A stretch of 7,842 bases of DNA from Candidatus Epulonipiscium sp. (GCA_012841565.1 DUUM01000220.1:1-7842), one strand, 5' to 3'. Numbered from the stretch's first letter, positions 1 through 6,423 are shown. Program-made: numbers and translations. Notes: generated by a model not told the origin, from the letters alone.

Positions 1-1
1 C

Positions 2-2206
2 AATATCAATCATGTTAATTAAACTTGTATTTAATAGGTAGGCAAAAGGTATTCCGAGGAGTATGCCTATAAAACATAAGATCCAATACTCAAAACTCAT
101 AATCTCTTGAACCTCCTTAACATCTAATCCCAGTACTCTGAGTGTTGCATATTCCCGGCTTCTTTCTGATAGTGAAATAACAGACGTGTTATAGATAATC
201 GTAAATCCAATGACAATGGCAAGTAGCTGTATTATATATAACATAACGTTATAAGAACCAAGCATTGTCTCGTAAAATTCAAGGGTTTTTGTTTTATCTT
301 CAATTTTGGTTACAGATTCACTATAAACTAATTTTTCTCGAATGATATTACTTTGATCGGATTTTACGATTAAAGAATTAGTGCTAATCTGTTCACCAAG
401 TAGGTTAGAGAATAAATCAAGATCAATATAAGCACTTGAACCCATGCTTTGAACGACCACATCATCTACTTTAATCCGAAAATCCTTGTTTAAGTAAGGG
501 GTCTTTATGGTAATAAAATCATTTTTTTGAACATCTAATGAATTAGCTAAAATAGAGCTTAAAATAAGACCTGATTTGCTCAGCTGCAAGTTATTTTTTC
601 GATCGTCATCATAAATTTTATAGAGATAATTCCCGTCTTTAATACCTACCAGATGAGAAACTGTTTTTTTATGTCCATTGTGCAGACTGACTGGGATTTT
701 AAGGATCCCTTCAGTATAGTCAATTTCATCTATCTCATGGGTTGACTGAATCCCTTGATTGTAGGGGACTGGTTTAGAAAGTACAATTTCCGTGTTATAT
801 TTTAGAACATGCTCAAATTGGTTGGTGAACATAGAAGTTATCAGCCCCGACATCATGCCAATCATCACCATCATGCTATAGGAAAATGTAATCCCCATGA
901 CAATAAAGCTAGACCTTACTGTGTTCCGTGTAATATTTCTTAGGGTCATAAGGCCTCTTGAAGTCAATATATAAGGTAGAAAAGGGAAATGCTTTAGAAT
1001 ATCTCTCTTGATTGCTTTAGGTGCCTTAGGCCTTAAGGCATCAGCGGGTGATAAGCTGAGTATGTTTTTCGCCCCAAAGTAAGCGCCTATCCCGCCACCA
1101 ACGACAGACCAAAAACCACCAATATAAAAAAACTTATAATTTTGAACCTGACTACTAATAGGAAGTTTAAAGTAACTTAAGTAGAATTCTATAAAGGGAG
1201 TTACCAGAATATAACTCCCAAGAAGGCCAAGTATTGCCCCAATAATACCTGTTATCAGCCCGTAGAGAATATAATGCCTAAGCACAGCTCCCTTGCTATA
1301 ACCAAAGGCTCTTAGTGTACCGATTTGAGCACGATCTTGCTCAATCATACGTTTTAACATTAAATATAATACAATGGCTGCCATACTAACAAATGCCATC
1401 GGGAGGGTGGTAGCCATGGATAAGCCACTACTAATTTCTTGCTCCAACATATCGTAACTAAACAAATCTTCTTTTTCAAACAACGATATGAGGCCATATT
1501 TCTTTAGCTCATACTCAAGCTTGCCCTTGATATCTTCATAGGTAACCCCATCACTAAAGGAAAATGATAAATCATTATAAATACCTTCCATACCAAGGGT
1601 TCCCATCATTGTATCTTCATCCATGTAAGCAATATTATACTTGGTTGTATCAGAAAAGAGATCAGCTGGGTTTTCTACGATATAGACATATTCAGGTGAA
1701 TATACGTAACCTTGTACTTTGAAGTTATGATTTTGTTGATTTATTATAAGGGTAATAATATCACCAGGCTGATAATTATAAGCATTATAGAAATCATATC
1801 CCACTAACAGATCATCGTTATTTATAATGTCATTCCCTGTTTGAACATAGGCATTTAGCCTCTTGTGATTTTCACCTGGAATAGTCGAAATCAACCGTAA
1901 ACGAATAACATCTTCTTTATTACCTGGCAAAACCACGCGTATAGTTTCAATCAGCCTACCATCTACTTGCTCAATCCCTTCTATTTCGGCAAGTTTACTT
2001 AAAGCCGTTTTTGGTATTTGGGCAACGGTGGCAAAGGCATCCCCGAGTCGCATCTCTTCGTAATATGTTACTTTACCACTATCCATTTCTGTTAGGGCTG
2101 TATTCATCATTGTGTAGGTCAAAACACCGATGGCCATCAGTAGTATGCAAGATAAATAGGCTTTTTTATGGCTTAGCATTGAGCGAATAGCTTTTCGTAA
2201 AAGCAT
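2..2206 (-). CDS. FtsX/MacB-type ABC transporter permease, C-terminus beyond window
   Basis: I read an uninterrupted frame on the minus strand from an ATG at 2206-2204 to the window edge, about 735 codons. The predicted order is: a short basic N-terminus; a membrane segment near residues 16-38; an extracytoplasmic domain of about 220 residues; three membrane segments near 261-283, 305-328 and 358-380; a second FtsX-like unit starting near residue 430 with its own extracytoplasmic domain; and membrane segments near 650-672 and 705-729. Between segments the cytoplasmic loops carry the FtsX-type signatures RAQIGTLRAFGYSKG and SREYATLRVLGLDVKEV. This two-unit layout matches predicted efflux or lipoprotein/peptide exporters of roughly 780 residues, so perhaps 40-50 residues are missing at the left edge. 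AGGAGG lies 10 nt before the start, and ATG overlaps the ATPase stop as TAATG, so the two are translationally coupled. The substrate cannot be read from the sequence. Confidence 0.93.
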   Translation of the reverse strand, partial: MLLRKAIRSMLSHKKAYLSCILLMAIGVLTYTMMNTALTEMDSGKVTYYEEMRLGDAFATVAQIPKTALSKLAEIEGIEQVDGRLIETIRVVLPGNKEDVIRLRLISTIPGENHKRLNAYVQTGNDIINNDDLLVGYDFYNAYNYQPGDIITLIINQQNHNFKVQGYVYSPEYVYIVENPADLFSDTTKYNIAYMDEDTMMGTLGMEGIYNDLSFSFSDGVTYEDIKGKLEYELKKYGLISLFEKEDLFSYDMLEQEISSGLSMATTLPMAFVSMAAIVLYLMLKRMIEQDRAQIGTLRAFGYSKGAVLRHYILYGLITGIIGAILGLLGSYILVTPFIEFYLSYFKLPISSQVQNYKFFYIGGFWSVVGGGIGAYFGAKNILSLSPADALRPKAPKAIKRDILKHFPFLPYILTSRGLMTLRNITRNTVRSSFIVMGITFSYSMMVMIGMMSGLITSMFTNQFEHVLKYNTEIVLSKPVPYNQGIQSTHEIDEIDYTEGILKIPVSLHNGHKKTVSHLVGIKDGNYLYKIYDDDRKNNLQLSKSGLILSSILANSLDVQKNDFITIKTPYLNKDFRIKVDDVVVQSMGSSAYIDLDLFSNLLGEQISTNSLIVKSDQSNIIREKLVYSESVTKIEDKTKTLEFYETMLGSYNVMLYIIQLLAIVIGFTIIYNTSVISLSERSREYATLRVLGLDVKEVQEIMSFEYWILCFIGILLGIPFAYLLNTSLINMIDI

Positions 2207-2910
2207 TACCAAACGACCTCCTCAGGTGCAAGAGGACTCTCATTCACCACTATTTTTTCAATCAGACCATCTTTAATATAGAAAACTCTGTCCGCCATGT
2301 CTCCAATAGATTTATTATGGGTAATAACGGCTACAGTCTTTTTATAGGTTTTATTAAAAGATTGTAGAACCTTAAGAGCGCCAATGCCCGTTTTCACATC
2401 TAAAGCTCCTGTTGGCTCATCACATAATAAAATATCAGGGTTTTTGGCAACTGCCCGGGCAATAGCGACTCTTTGTTGCTGCCCACCTGAGAGCTGAGAG
2501 GGAAAATGCCCCCCTCTATCTTCGAGTTCAATCTCCTTTAGTAATTTATCTACACTAATGGGGTTTTTAGATAACTCTGATGATAATACAATGTTTTCTC
2601 TAGCCGTTAAGTTAGGAATGAGATTATAGAATTGGAAGATGAATCCAATGGCTTCTTTACGGTATTTTGTTAAGGCTTTGTCCCCTAATTTTTCAATTTG
2701 AGTCCCCTTATAATTGACGGTGCCACTTGTGGGTGGATCAATACCACCGATAATGTTAAGAATAGTGCTTTTTCCAGACCCACTAGGGCCCAGGATGACA
2801 ACGAATTCACCTTGATATAATTCAAAATCAACCCCTCGGAGCGCATGAACAGTAACTTCACCCATTATGTATTGTTTTGTAAGATTTTTTACTTCCAATA
2901 TTTTTTTCAT
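2206..2910 (-). CDS. ABC transporter ATP-binding protein, MacB/LolD-like
   Basis: This 234-residue ATPase would energise the permease encoded directly downstream. All nucleotide-binding motifs are present: Walker [10 protein letters not shown] (41-49), Q-loop glutamine in FQFYNL (Q93), signature [14 protein letters not shown] (140-153), Walker B ILLCDEP (160-166), D-loop GALD (168-171) and H-loop histidine in ITHN (H198). No catalytic residue is missing. Length and motif spacing fit the MacB/LolD/YknY subfamily that pairs with FtsX-type permeases. The start has GGAGG four bases upstream. The ATG overlaps the stop of a 41-codon ORF (ATGA), and the gene's own stop overlaps the permease start, so the three are one translationally coupled unit. 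The MacB/LolD assignment rests on family knowledge; a role in peptide or antibiotic export is only inferred. Confidence 0.96.
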   Translation of the reverse strand: MKKILEVKNLTKQYIMGEVTVHALRGVDFELYQGEFVVILGPSGSGKSTILNIIGGIDPPTSGTVNYKGTQIEKLGDKALTKYRKEAIGFIFQFYNLIPNLTARENIVLSSELSKNPISVDKLLKEIELEDRGGHFPSQLSGGQQQRVAIARAVAKNPDILLCDEPTGALDVKTGIGALKVLQSFNKTYKKTVAVITHNKSIGDMADRVFYIKDGLIEKIVVNESPLAPEEVVW

Positions 2911-3032
2911 ATAGCCTCCATTACCTTAATTTTAAGTATTGCTATTAAGTATATTTTTACGGTTAAATTGCACCTTCTAAGATTACTTTGTATTCTAGCA
3001 AGAACTTCATCTAAATCAAAAGGCTTTTTCAT
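2907..3032 (-). CDS. 41-aa ORF, remnant of an OmpR-type response regulator receiver domain
   Basis: The ORF starts at the ATG at 3032-3030 with GGGAGGG five bases upstream, and its TGA overlaps the ATPase ATG. The first 20 residues, MKKPFDLDEVLARIQSNLRR, closely resemble the end of an OmpR-family receiver domain: the conserved lysine-proline K-P-F followed by the last helix D-L-D-E-x-L-A-R-I. The phospho-accepting aspartate region and the winged-helix output domain are absent. The remaining 21 residues ([21 protein letters not shown]) match nothing I recognise. The likely history is an internal deletion that fused the start codon and ribosome site of a regulator gene to a fragment of its receiver domain. 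It could now act as a leader ORF that feeds ribosomes to the ATPase gene. It could equally be a plain relic. It would be missed by size filters. Confidence 0.55.
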   Translation of the reverse strand: MKKPFDLDEVLARIQSNLRRCNLTVKIYLIAILKIKVMEAI

Positions 3033-3055
3033 AATTACCCTCCCAAAACGATTTG

Positions 3056-3075
3056 TATAGTAATATATTACCATA
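3056..3075. promoter_or_regulatory. Palindromic operator candidate upstream of the ABC operon
   Basis: GTAATATATTAC (3060-3071) is a perfect 12-bp palindrome. It extends to a 20-bp inverted repeat with one mismatched pair (TATAGTAATA/TATTACCATA). It lies 12 bp before the ribosome site of the 41-aa ORF, where a minus-strand -10 box would be expected, and TAATAT within it could serve as one. No convincing -35 box is visible. The surroundings are very AT-rich, so a chance palindrome is possible. Confidence 0.35.
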
Positions 3076-3153
3076 AACGGTTTTAAGATGTATAAATTAA
3101 ATGAAATTAATTAAATAGTTTAATTATTTATAAGTAAATTGACAAATTAGCAG

Positions 3154-3381
3154 AAGATAGTTATTGCATTATTACTCATTAGTATGATGGTACTTGGGAT
3201 TATGCCATCAACAATGTTGGAAGTATCAGTAGCTATGCTAAAGTATCAGTTAAAGAGATGTAACTGACAGGACCGATTTCAGGAAGAGATCTAATAATAC
3301 ATTCGATCCACAAGGTACAGCGACAAGAGCTGAGGTAGTGCAGTTCTTAAAAGATTTGTAGAACTAATTGAAGTAAATTAA
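3154..3381 (+). pseudogene. Collapsed SLH-domain (S-layer homology) surface protein
   Basis: Two ends of a secreted cell-wall-binding protein remain in different frames. Positions 3154-3267 encode a signal-peptide-like stretch (QKIVIALLLISMMVLGIMPS, then STMLE) that runs into a stop. There is no start codon in frame before it; a TAG precedes it. Positions 3272-3361 encode the C-terminal part of an SLH domain: KRSNNTFDPQGTATRAEVVQ, with the TRAE motif typical of SLH repeats, then FLKDL and a stop. Adding one A in the run at 3350-3352 would restore the usual ending FLKRFVELIEVN, with a stop at 3379-3381. The middle of the gene is gone, so this is an internal deletion plus a frameshift. The identification of SLH is strong. 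The link between the two halves as one original gene is inferred from their order and spacing. Confidence 0.7.
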
Positions 3382-3406
3382 AAAATTTTAGTAACAAGGC
3401 TAAACC

Positions 3407-3485
3407 AAGCCCTATCTATAACCAGGCTCAGCAACTTTTACAAAAGTAAAGGGATGCGTTACTGATGATAGATAGGGCTTTTTTT
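3407..3485 (+). terminator. Long-stem intrinsic terminator or structured RNA downstream of the SLH remnant
   Basis: The arms AAGCCCTATCTAT (3407-3419) and ATAGATAGGGCTT (3468-3480) pair perfectly over 13 bp, and a run of T follows (3479-3485). The loop is unusually long at 48 nt and contains a smaller hairpin (TTTTAC/GTAAA around 3436-3449). It probably ended the former SLH transcript. The large structured loop leaves open a small RNA or riboswitch-like element, but I do not recognise a known class. Confidence 0.75.
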
Positions 3486-3497
3486 AGGAATGAGTAG

Positions 3498-3639
3498 ATT
3501 AAAAAATGATCCGATGCAGTAGATACGGAGAACCGTATCATAAGTAGCCGAGCATTCGACTGTAGGTCATGTGGGGTAAGGGGGTAGAGAAAAGTGAATT
3601 AGTTGTCAGAATTGTTGGGGGGCCGACCCACTGGACATA
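3498..3639 (+). repeat. Dispersed repeat copy C1 (52-bp core 3530-3581 plus flanks)
   Basis: The core starts GAACCGTATCATAAGTAG and ends GTGGGGTAAGG. By hand count it matches copy C3 at 47 of 52 positions. The 32 bp before the core match the same interval before C4 at 26 of 32, including ATTAAAAAATGAT and a TACGG/CCGTA hairpin. The 38 bp at 3602-3639 (starting GTTGTCAGAAT) match the tail after C3 at 31 of 38. C1 lies between the decayed SLH region and the toxin-antitoxin promoter, in the same orientation as the downstream genes. Confidence 0.85.
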
Positions 3640-3640
3640 G

Positions 3641-3656
3641 GACATAGTTCTATGTC
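3641..3656. repeat. Small inverted repeat at the end of C1
   Basis: GACATA-GTTC-TATGTC forms a 6-bp hairpin with a 4-nt loop, followed by TTTCTT. It may be a weak terminator separating C1 from the toxin-antitoxin promoter. The T tract is interrupted, so terminator function is doubtful. The rest of 3657-3752 holds no gene I can support; a short inverted repeat AGAGT-GT-ACTCT sits at 3712-3723. Confidence 0.3.
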
Positions 3657-3752
3657 TTTCTTCCATTTGGGTACCAAAAACGCAACTTATTGCTGGTATA
3701 AGCTTTTATGCAGAGTGTACTCTACAATAGTAAACCACCCTGTGTTCCATTG

Positions 3753-3781
3753 TTGACAATTAATTAAATCCCTAGTATGAT
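3753..3781 (+). promoter_or_regulatory. Sigma-A type promoter of the toxin-antitoxin-like operon
   Basis: TTGACA (3753-3758), a 17-bp spacer and TATGAT (3776-3781) form a near-consensus promoter, with transcription expected to start near 3788. The motif ATGTAGTAATACAAAT (3784-3799) sits just downstream of the -10 box, where a bound repressor would block initiation. Confidence 0.8.
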
Positions 3782-3783
3782 AG

Positions 3784-3799
3784 ATGTAGTAATACAAAT
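3784..3799 (+). promoter_or_regulatory. Operator candidate O1, GTAGTAATAC motif
   Basis: ATGTAGTAATACAAAT overlaps the expected transcription start of the operon. It recurs with one mismatch at 4341-4356, and its 10-bp core GTAGTAATAC recurs on the opposite strand at 6572-6581 in the Fic promoter. The TGTA-N4-TACA half-site layout is compatible with dimeric binding by a ribbon-helix-helix repressor, the predicted class of the first protein of this operon. Confidence 0.5.
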
Positions 3800-3822
3800 A
3801 CACAATAATTCGGGGGGATTTA

Positions 3823-4308
3823 ATGGGTAAAGTATATAAAACAGTCAGGTTAGCTCATGAAACTAAATATTGGATTGACTGTATAATAGAGAAGAGGACT
3901 AAAGAGCTACAGAAAGAGATAAAAGGAAATCGTATTATTCCAGAAATTAGGGAAGAGGTTTTCCGTTTGCATGAACAATCTTTAGATGGTGTATCGATAA
4001 GTATAAATTTAAATGTCACAAATAGTAGCATAATAGAGCAAGCGGTACGCTTTTCAAGAAATATATCTAAACAAGTATGGATAAAAACTATAGCGATGGA
4101 TATGGAGAAAGATATAAAAAGAATCCAGTGCGACTCTTTTGACGATTCAATTCCTAGATTACATATAAATGAAGAAATATTGGAAGAGTTAGAAAAAATG
4201 AGACTAGACTTTAAGGAGGCAGGAAAGAGGATTCCTAGACTTAGTTATGTAGTTAAATTAGTTGTTTATGCTTTCCAAAAAGAATATTTACAAGAATGTA
4301 ATGGATAG
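3823..4308 (+). CDS. Putative antitoxin/autoregulator with two ribbon-helix-helix-like units
   Basis: This 161-residue, charged, soluble protein has no family I can name. Its layout suggests a duplicated ribbon-helix-helix-like DNA-binding unit. The first unit has a strand at KVYKTVRL (3-10), a long helix to about residue 33, then VSISINLNV (57-65) and a helix at TNSSIIEQAVRFS (66-78). The second has a strand at PRLHIN (111-116), a helix at EEILEELEKMRLDF (117-130) and a closing helix at RLSYVVKLVVYAFQ (139-152). The pattern S-x-x-V/I-x-x-x-V in both closing helices is typical of ribbon-helix-helix second helices. The ATG has GGGGGG five bases upstream. It is first in a two-gene operon with a repeated operator-like motif, so an autoregulating antitoxin is a reasonable inference. 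The ribbon-helix-helix reading is by eye; a non-antitoxin regulator is possible. Confidence 0.6.
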   Translation: MGKVYKTVRLAHETKYWIDCIIEKRTKELQKEIKGNRIIPEIREEVFRLHEQSLDGVSISINLNVTNSSIIEQAVRFSRNISKQVWIKTIAMDMEKDIKRIQCDSFDDSIPRLHINEEILEELEKMRLDFKEAGKRIPRLSYVVKLVVYAFQKEYLQECNG

Positions 4309-4340
4309 CCATTACAATTTCTATAAAAACTGTTGTGTAT

Positions 4341-4356
4341 ATGTAGTAATACATAT
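4341..4356 (+). promoter_or_regulatory. Operator candidate O2 in the antitoxin-toxin gap
   Basis: ATGTAGTAATACATAT matches O1 at 15 of 16 positions and contains the inverted repeat TATGTA-GTAA-TACATA (4340-4355). It lies in the 105-bp gap before the toxin-like gene. It could allow separate control of that gene, or serve as a second site for cooperative binding. No clear promoter is visible beside it. Confidence 0.5.
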
Positions 4357-4413
4357 TTAAAGTATAGAGTTGTGTGATTTGTTGTGGAAACAAAGGCTAA
4401 GGGGGAGGATTTT

Positions 4414-5082
4414 TTGAAAATAAATCTATATAGGGTTGTTACAAAAAGGGATTATAAACAAAATTGTACAATAAAAAGTAGTATTCATAAAGAACTACAA
4501 GTTACAGAAAGACTAGAACAAATGGTATCGCATGCATTATCCTCTGACTCACATGCTAATATATATTATTCTTTTACATTGGATTTAGAATATGCTATAG
4601 CGTATTCTAAAAAGCATCCTAAGAACAAAGGAATCTATTACTTAGAAATAGACACAGAAAAATTAGCTCCAAATATAATAGGTTTGTACCCAACCTTGTA
4701 TAGAGAGTACTGGGTCCAGGAATTTGCCAGTTGCAGAGAAGTAAGTAAAAAAGGTATTAGGGATCCATATACTAGAAGAGAAAGAACTATGTTAGGTGTT
4801 TTGCAGCCATCACAAAAATCAGTTTCTTCTTGGTGTGAGAAAAGTAAACAAATTATGATCCAGACCAGCCAAGAGGGAGTAAAGTTAAATCTAGTTGAAG
4901 AAATACATCACGATTATAATAAAGAAAAACAAGACGGGATAAAAATTGCATTACTAAATCTGAATCCTCAAGCAGAAAAAAACAATCTTGAAGAAGTAAA
5001 GGAAATTATTCTAGAAGACCTTGATAAATGTAATCTGAAAAATAAATATCTAGAGAAGTTTTTTGAAAAATATGTGTCATAA
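4414..5082 (+). CDS. Putative toxin with ADP-ribosyltransferase-like features
   Basis: I place the start at TTG 4414, because GGGGGAGG (4401-4408) lies five bases upstream; the GTG at 4384 has no ribosome site and would add ten residues. The 222-residue product begins MKINLYRVV, where Y6-R7 on a first strand resembles the NAD-contacting arginine of the R-S-E class of ADP-ribosyltransferases. YYSFTLDLEYAIAYSKK (51-67) resembles the S-T-S strand with its following helix, where a Phe-Thr/Ser precedes an Ala-containing helix. KGIYYLEID (72-80) would be the next core strand. Glutamates in REYWVQEFASCREV (97-110) are candidates for the catalytic residue. The C-terminal part is lysine- and glutamate-rich and helical. 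Its position after a ribbon-helix-helix-like gene with shared operators fits a toxin. The fold is inferred from local pattern only, and no family is firmly recognised. Confidence 0.5.
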   Translation: MKINLYRVVTKRDYKQNCTIKSSIHKELQVTERLEQMVSHALSSDSHANIYYSFTLDLEYAIAYSKKHPKNKGIYYLEIDTEKLAPNIIGLYPTLYREYWVQEFASCREVSKKGIRDPYTRRERTMLGVLQPSQKSVSSWCEKSKQIMIQTSQEGVKLNLVEEIHHDYNKEKQDGIKIALLNLNPQAEKNNLEEVKEIILEDLDKCNLKNKYLEKFFEKYVS

Positions 5083-5236
5083 ATTCGCTGAATTATAAGA
5101 ACCTTTTAATATATAGTTTCAAATCGGAATTTTTATAAAAACAGAACATAGGGACGTTAAGTGGACCAATATGTATCAATTACCCATAATGCTAATAAAG
5201 TGAAAAATAAAAGGCATCCTTTATATAGAACACGTT

Positions 5237-5288
5237 GAATCGTACCATAAGTAGCGGAGCATTCGGCTGTAGGCCATGTGGGGTAAGG
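5237..5288 (+). repeat. Dispersed repeat copy C2 (core)
   Basis: The 52-bp core begins GAATCGTACCATAAGTAG and ends GTGGGGTAAGG, matching C3 at 47 of 52 positions. It lacks the C1/C4 upstream arm and the GTTGTCAG tail. It lies after the toxin-like gene and before that operon's terminator, so it would be transcribed in the 3' untranslated region. The rest of 5083-5236 has no gene I can support. It includes GAACATAGGGACG (5143-5155), which faintly resembles GGACATAGGACATAG after C1. Confidence 0.85.
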
Positions 5289-5338
5289 TGTGTAGAAGGC
5301 TTTGTTTTTCGTGAAATAAAATAAATTAGACTGAGATG

Positions 5339-5379
5339 AAGAGTAATGGCATTAATTATGCTGTTACTCTTATTTTTTG
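5339..5379 (+). terminator. Intrinsic terminator of the toxin-antitoxin-like operon
   Basis: The arms AAGAGTAATGGCAT (5339-5352) and ATGCTGTTACTCTT (5358-5371) form a 14-bp stem with two G-T pairs and a 5-nt loop, followed by ATTTTTTG (5372-5379). It is directional on the plus strand and separates this operon from the AlbA_2-domain gene. Confidence 0.85.
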
Positions 5380-5384
5380 TAGAA

Positions 5385-5422
5385 AACATATCGGAAAATA
5401 TCTAATTATCCTGCGATATGTT
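5385..5422. promoter_or_regulatory. Operator-like inverted repeat upstream of the AlbA_2-domain gene
   Basis: AACATATCG (5385-5393) and CGATATGTT (5414-5422) are perfect 9-bp arms separated by 20 bp, so the arm centres are 29 bp apart, roughly three helical turns. The second arm ends just before a TATAAT at 5427-5432. The placement suggests a two-site operator for a repressor of the downstream gene. Confidence 0.4.
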
Positions 5423-5426
5423 ATAG

Positions 5427-5450
5427 TATAATTAGGGATTAATATATAAT
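5427..5450 (+). promoter_or_regulatory. Candidate -10 boxes of the AlbA_2-domain gene
   Basis: TATAAT occurs at 5427-5432 and again at 5445-5450. Neither has a good -35 at 16-18 bp (TATAGT or TTATAG is the best match for the second). The promoter may therefore need an activator, or be repressible through the adjacent inverted repeat. Confidence 0.4.
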
Positions 5451-5511
5451 AAGACTAGGGGAATAATCATATAAGATAAGGTGACTTAACAGACTTTTAC
5501 AGGAGGATAGT

Positions 5512-6423
5512 ATGGATGAAATGAGGGAATGTGTTCAGAAATTCATATCCAAGGGACGTGAAGGTGGCTATTGGGATTTCAAAAAGCAATGGCATGATAA
5601 CAAAGCGGAACTACTATTAGATATAATTTGTATGGCTAATAACATGGAAGATCGAGATGCCTATATAATCTTTGGTATTGAAGATAAATCAATGAAAATT
5701 GTTGGGGTTGAGAATGATTTAAATAGAAAGAATCTAAATGATTTATCGCAGTTTGTGGGTGGCAAGGATTTTGCTGTATATACTCCAGAAGTGGACTTGC
5801 AAACAATAGAGATTGAGGGGCATGATATTGATGTAATAATTATCCGAAATACAAATAAAGCACCATATTATTTAGAAAAAGATTTTTTAGATAAAGATAA
5901 AAGGATAGATTATGGTAAAATATATGTTCGTATCAATGATCGTAAAGCTGGTACAGATAAAGTTGCACCATATACATGTATTAAGCATCTTTGGAAAAAA
6001 CGTTTTGGTATTAACTTATCGATTATGGAACGGCTCCTAATACTTTTGAGTGATAATGAAAAATGGCAATGTGACTGGGGTAATAAAAGATATGTTTTTC
6101 ATGATGACTTTCCAGAATTTCAATTAGTTATTAATGGAGAAATGGAGGACGGATGGGATAAGGCAAAAGAGCTACAGGATGGTATTGTTCAAGATGAAAG
6201 AGAAATAAGGGAACTTAAAAGTAGGAAATTAGATATAGATGAAATAATAACTATACTTGAGAATACTGGAAAAGTAATAAAACTATTAGATAAAGAGGCT
6301 CAACAAAACTTTATTAGAAAACTGATAAGTAGCATAAAGGTTGAAGATAAGCATATGAAAGAGATTCACTTCACCTTTGGGAATGTTTTAGGGTTAGAGG
6401 AAGAAGAGGGAACCGTATCATAA
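5512..6423 (+). CDS. AlbA_2 (Schlafen-type) domain protein fused to a serine-recombinase C-terminal tail
   Basis: The 303-residue product has AGGAGG six bases before its ATG. Residues 1-155 fit the AlbA_2 (Schlafen AlbA) family: an early WDFKKQW (21-27), a helix LLLDIICMANNM (34-45), DAYIIFGIED (49-58), DVIIIRNTNKAPYYL (107-121) and IYVRINDRKAGTDKVAPY (137-154). These proteins are putative nucleic-acid-binding factors, some of them in defence. Residues up to about 215 (WKKRFGINLS, then PEFQLVINGEMEDGWD) fit the usual C-terminal extension. From about 218 the character changes to a charged coiled coil, followed by IITILENTGKVIKLLDKEAQ (245-264) and NFIRKLISSIKVE, then IHFTF, which resembles the extreme C-terminus of large serine recombinases. 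The catalytic resolvase domain is absent. The last codons and the TAA lie in repeat copy C3. The fusion is read by eye; the join near 6157-6183 is inferred. Whether the fused protein works is unknown. Confidence 0.75.
   Translation: MDEMRECVQKFISKGREGGYWDFKKQWHDNKAELLLDIICMANNMEDRDAYIIFGIEDKSMKIVGVENDLNRKNLNDLSQFVGGKDFAVYTPEVDLQTIEIEGHDIDVIIIRNTNKAPYYLEKDFLDKDKRIDYGKIYVRINDRKAGTDKVAPYTCIKHLWKKRFGINLSIMERLLILLSDNEKWQCDWGNKRYVFHDDFPEFQLVINGEMEDGWDKAKELQDGIVQDEREIRELKSRKLDIDEIITILENTGKVIKLLDKEAQQNFIRKLISSIKVEDKHMKEIHFTFGNVLGLEEEEGTVS

Noticed and set aside
2845..3060. Plus-strand ORF of 71 codons, ending with KGFFIITLPKRFV, which superficially resembles a histidine-kinase C-terminus
   Set aside because: It lies antisense to the ATPase start and the 41-aa ORF, has no ribosome site, and the minus-strand frame carries a stronger match (response-regulator KPF segment) with proper translation signals.
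3139..3167. Promoter TTGACA (3139-3144) before the SLH remnant
   Set aside because: The hexamer at 17 bp spacing is TATTGC, a poor -10, and no intact gene follows.
3461..3500. Hammerhead ribozyme core CTGATGA at 3462-3468
   Set aside because: The required downstream GAAA and the stem arrangement are absent; the bases are part of the terminator-like stem.
5192..5389. Minus-strand ORF of 65 codons
   Set aside because: It is the reverse reading of repeat copy C2 and the terminator; it has no domain pattern and no ribosome site.
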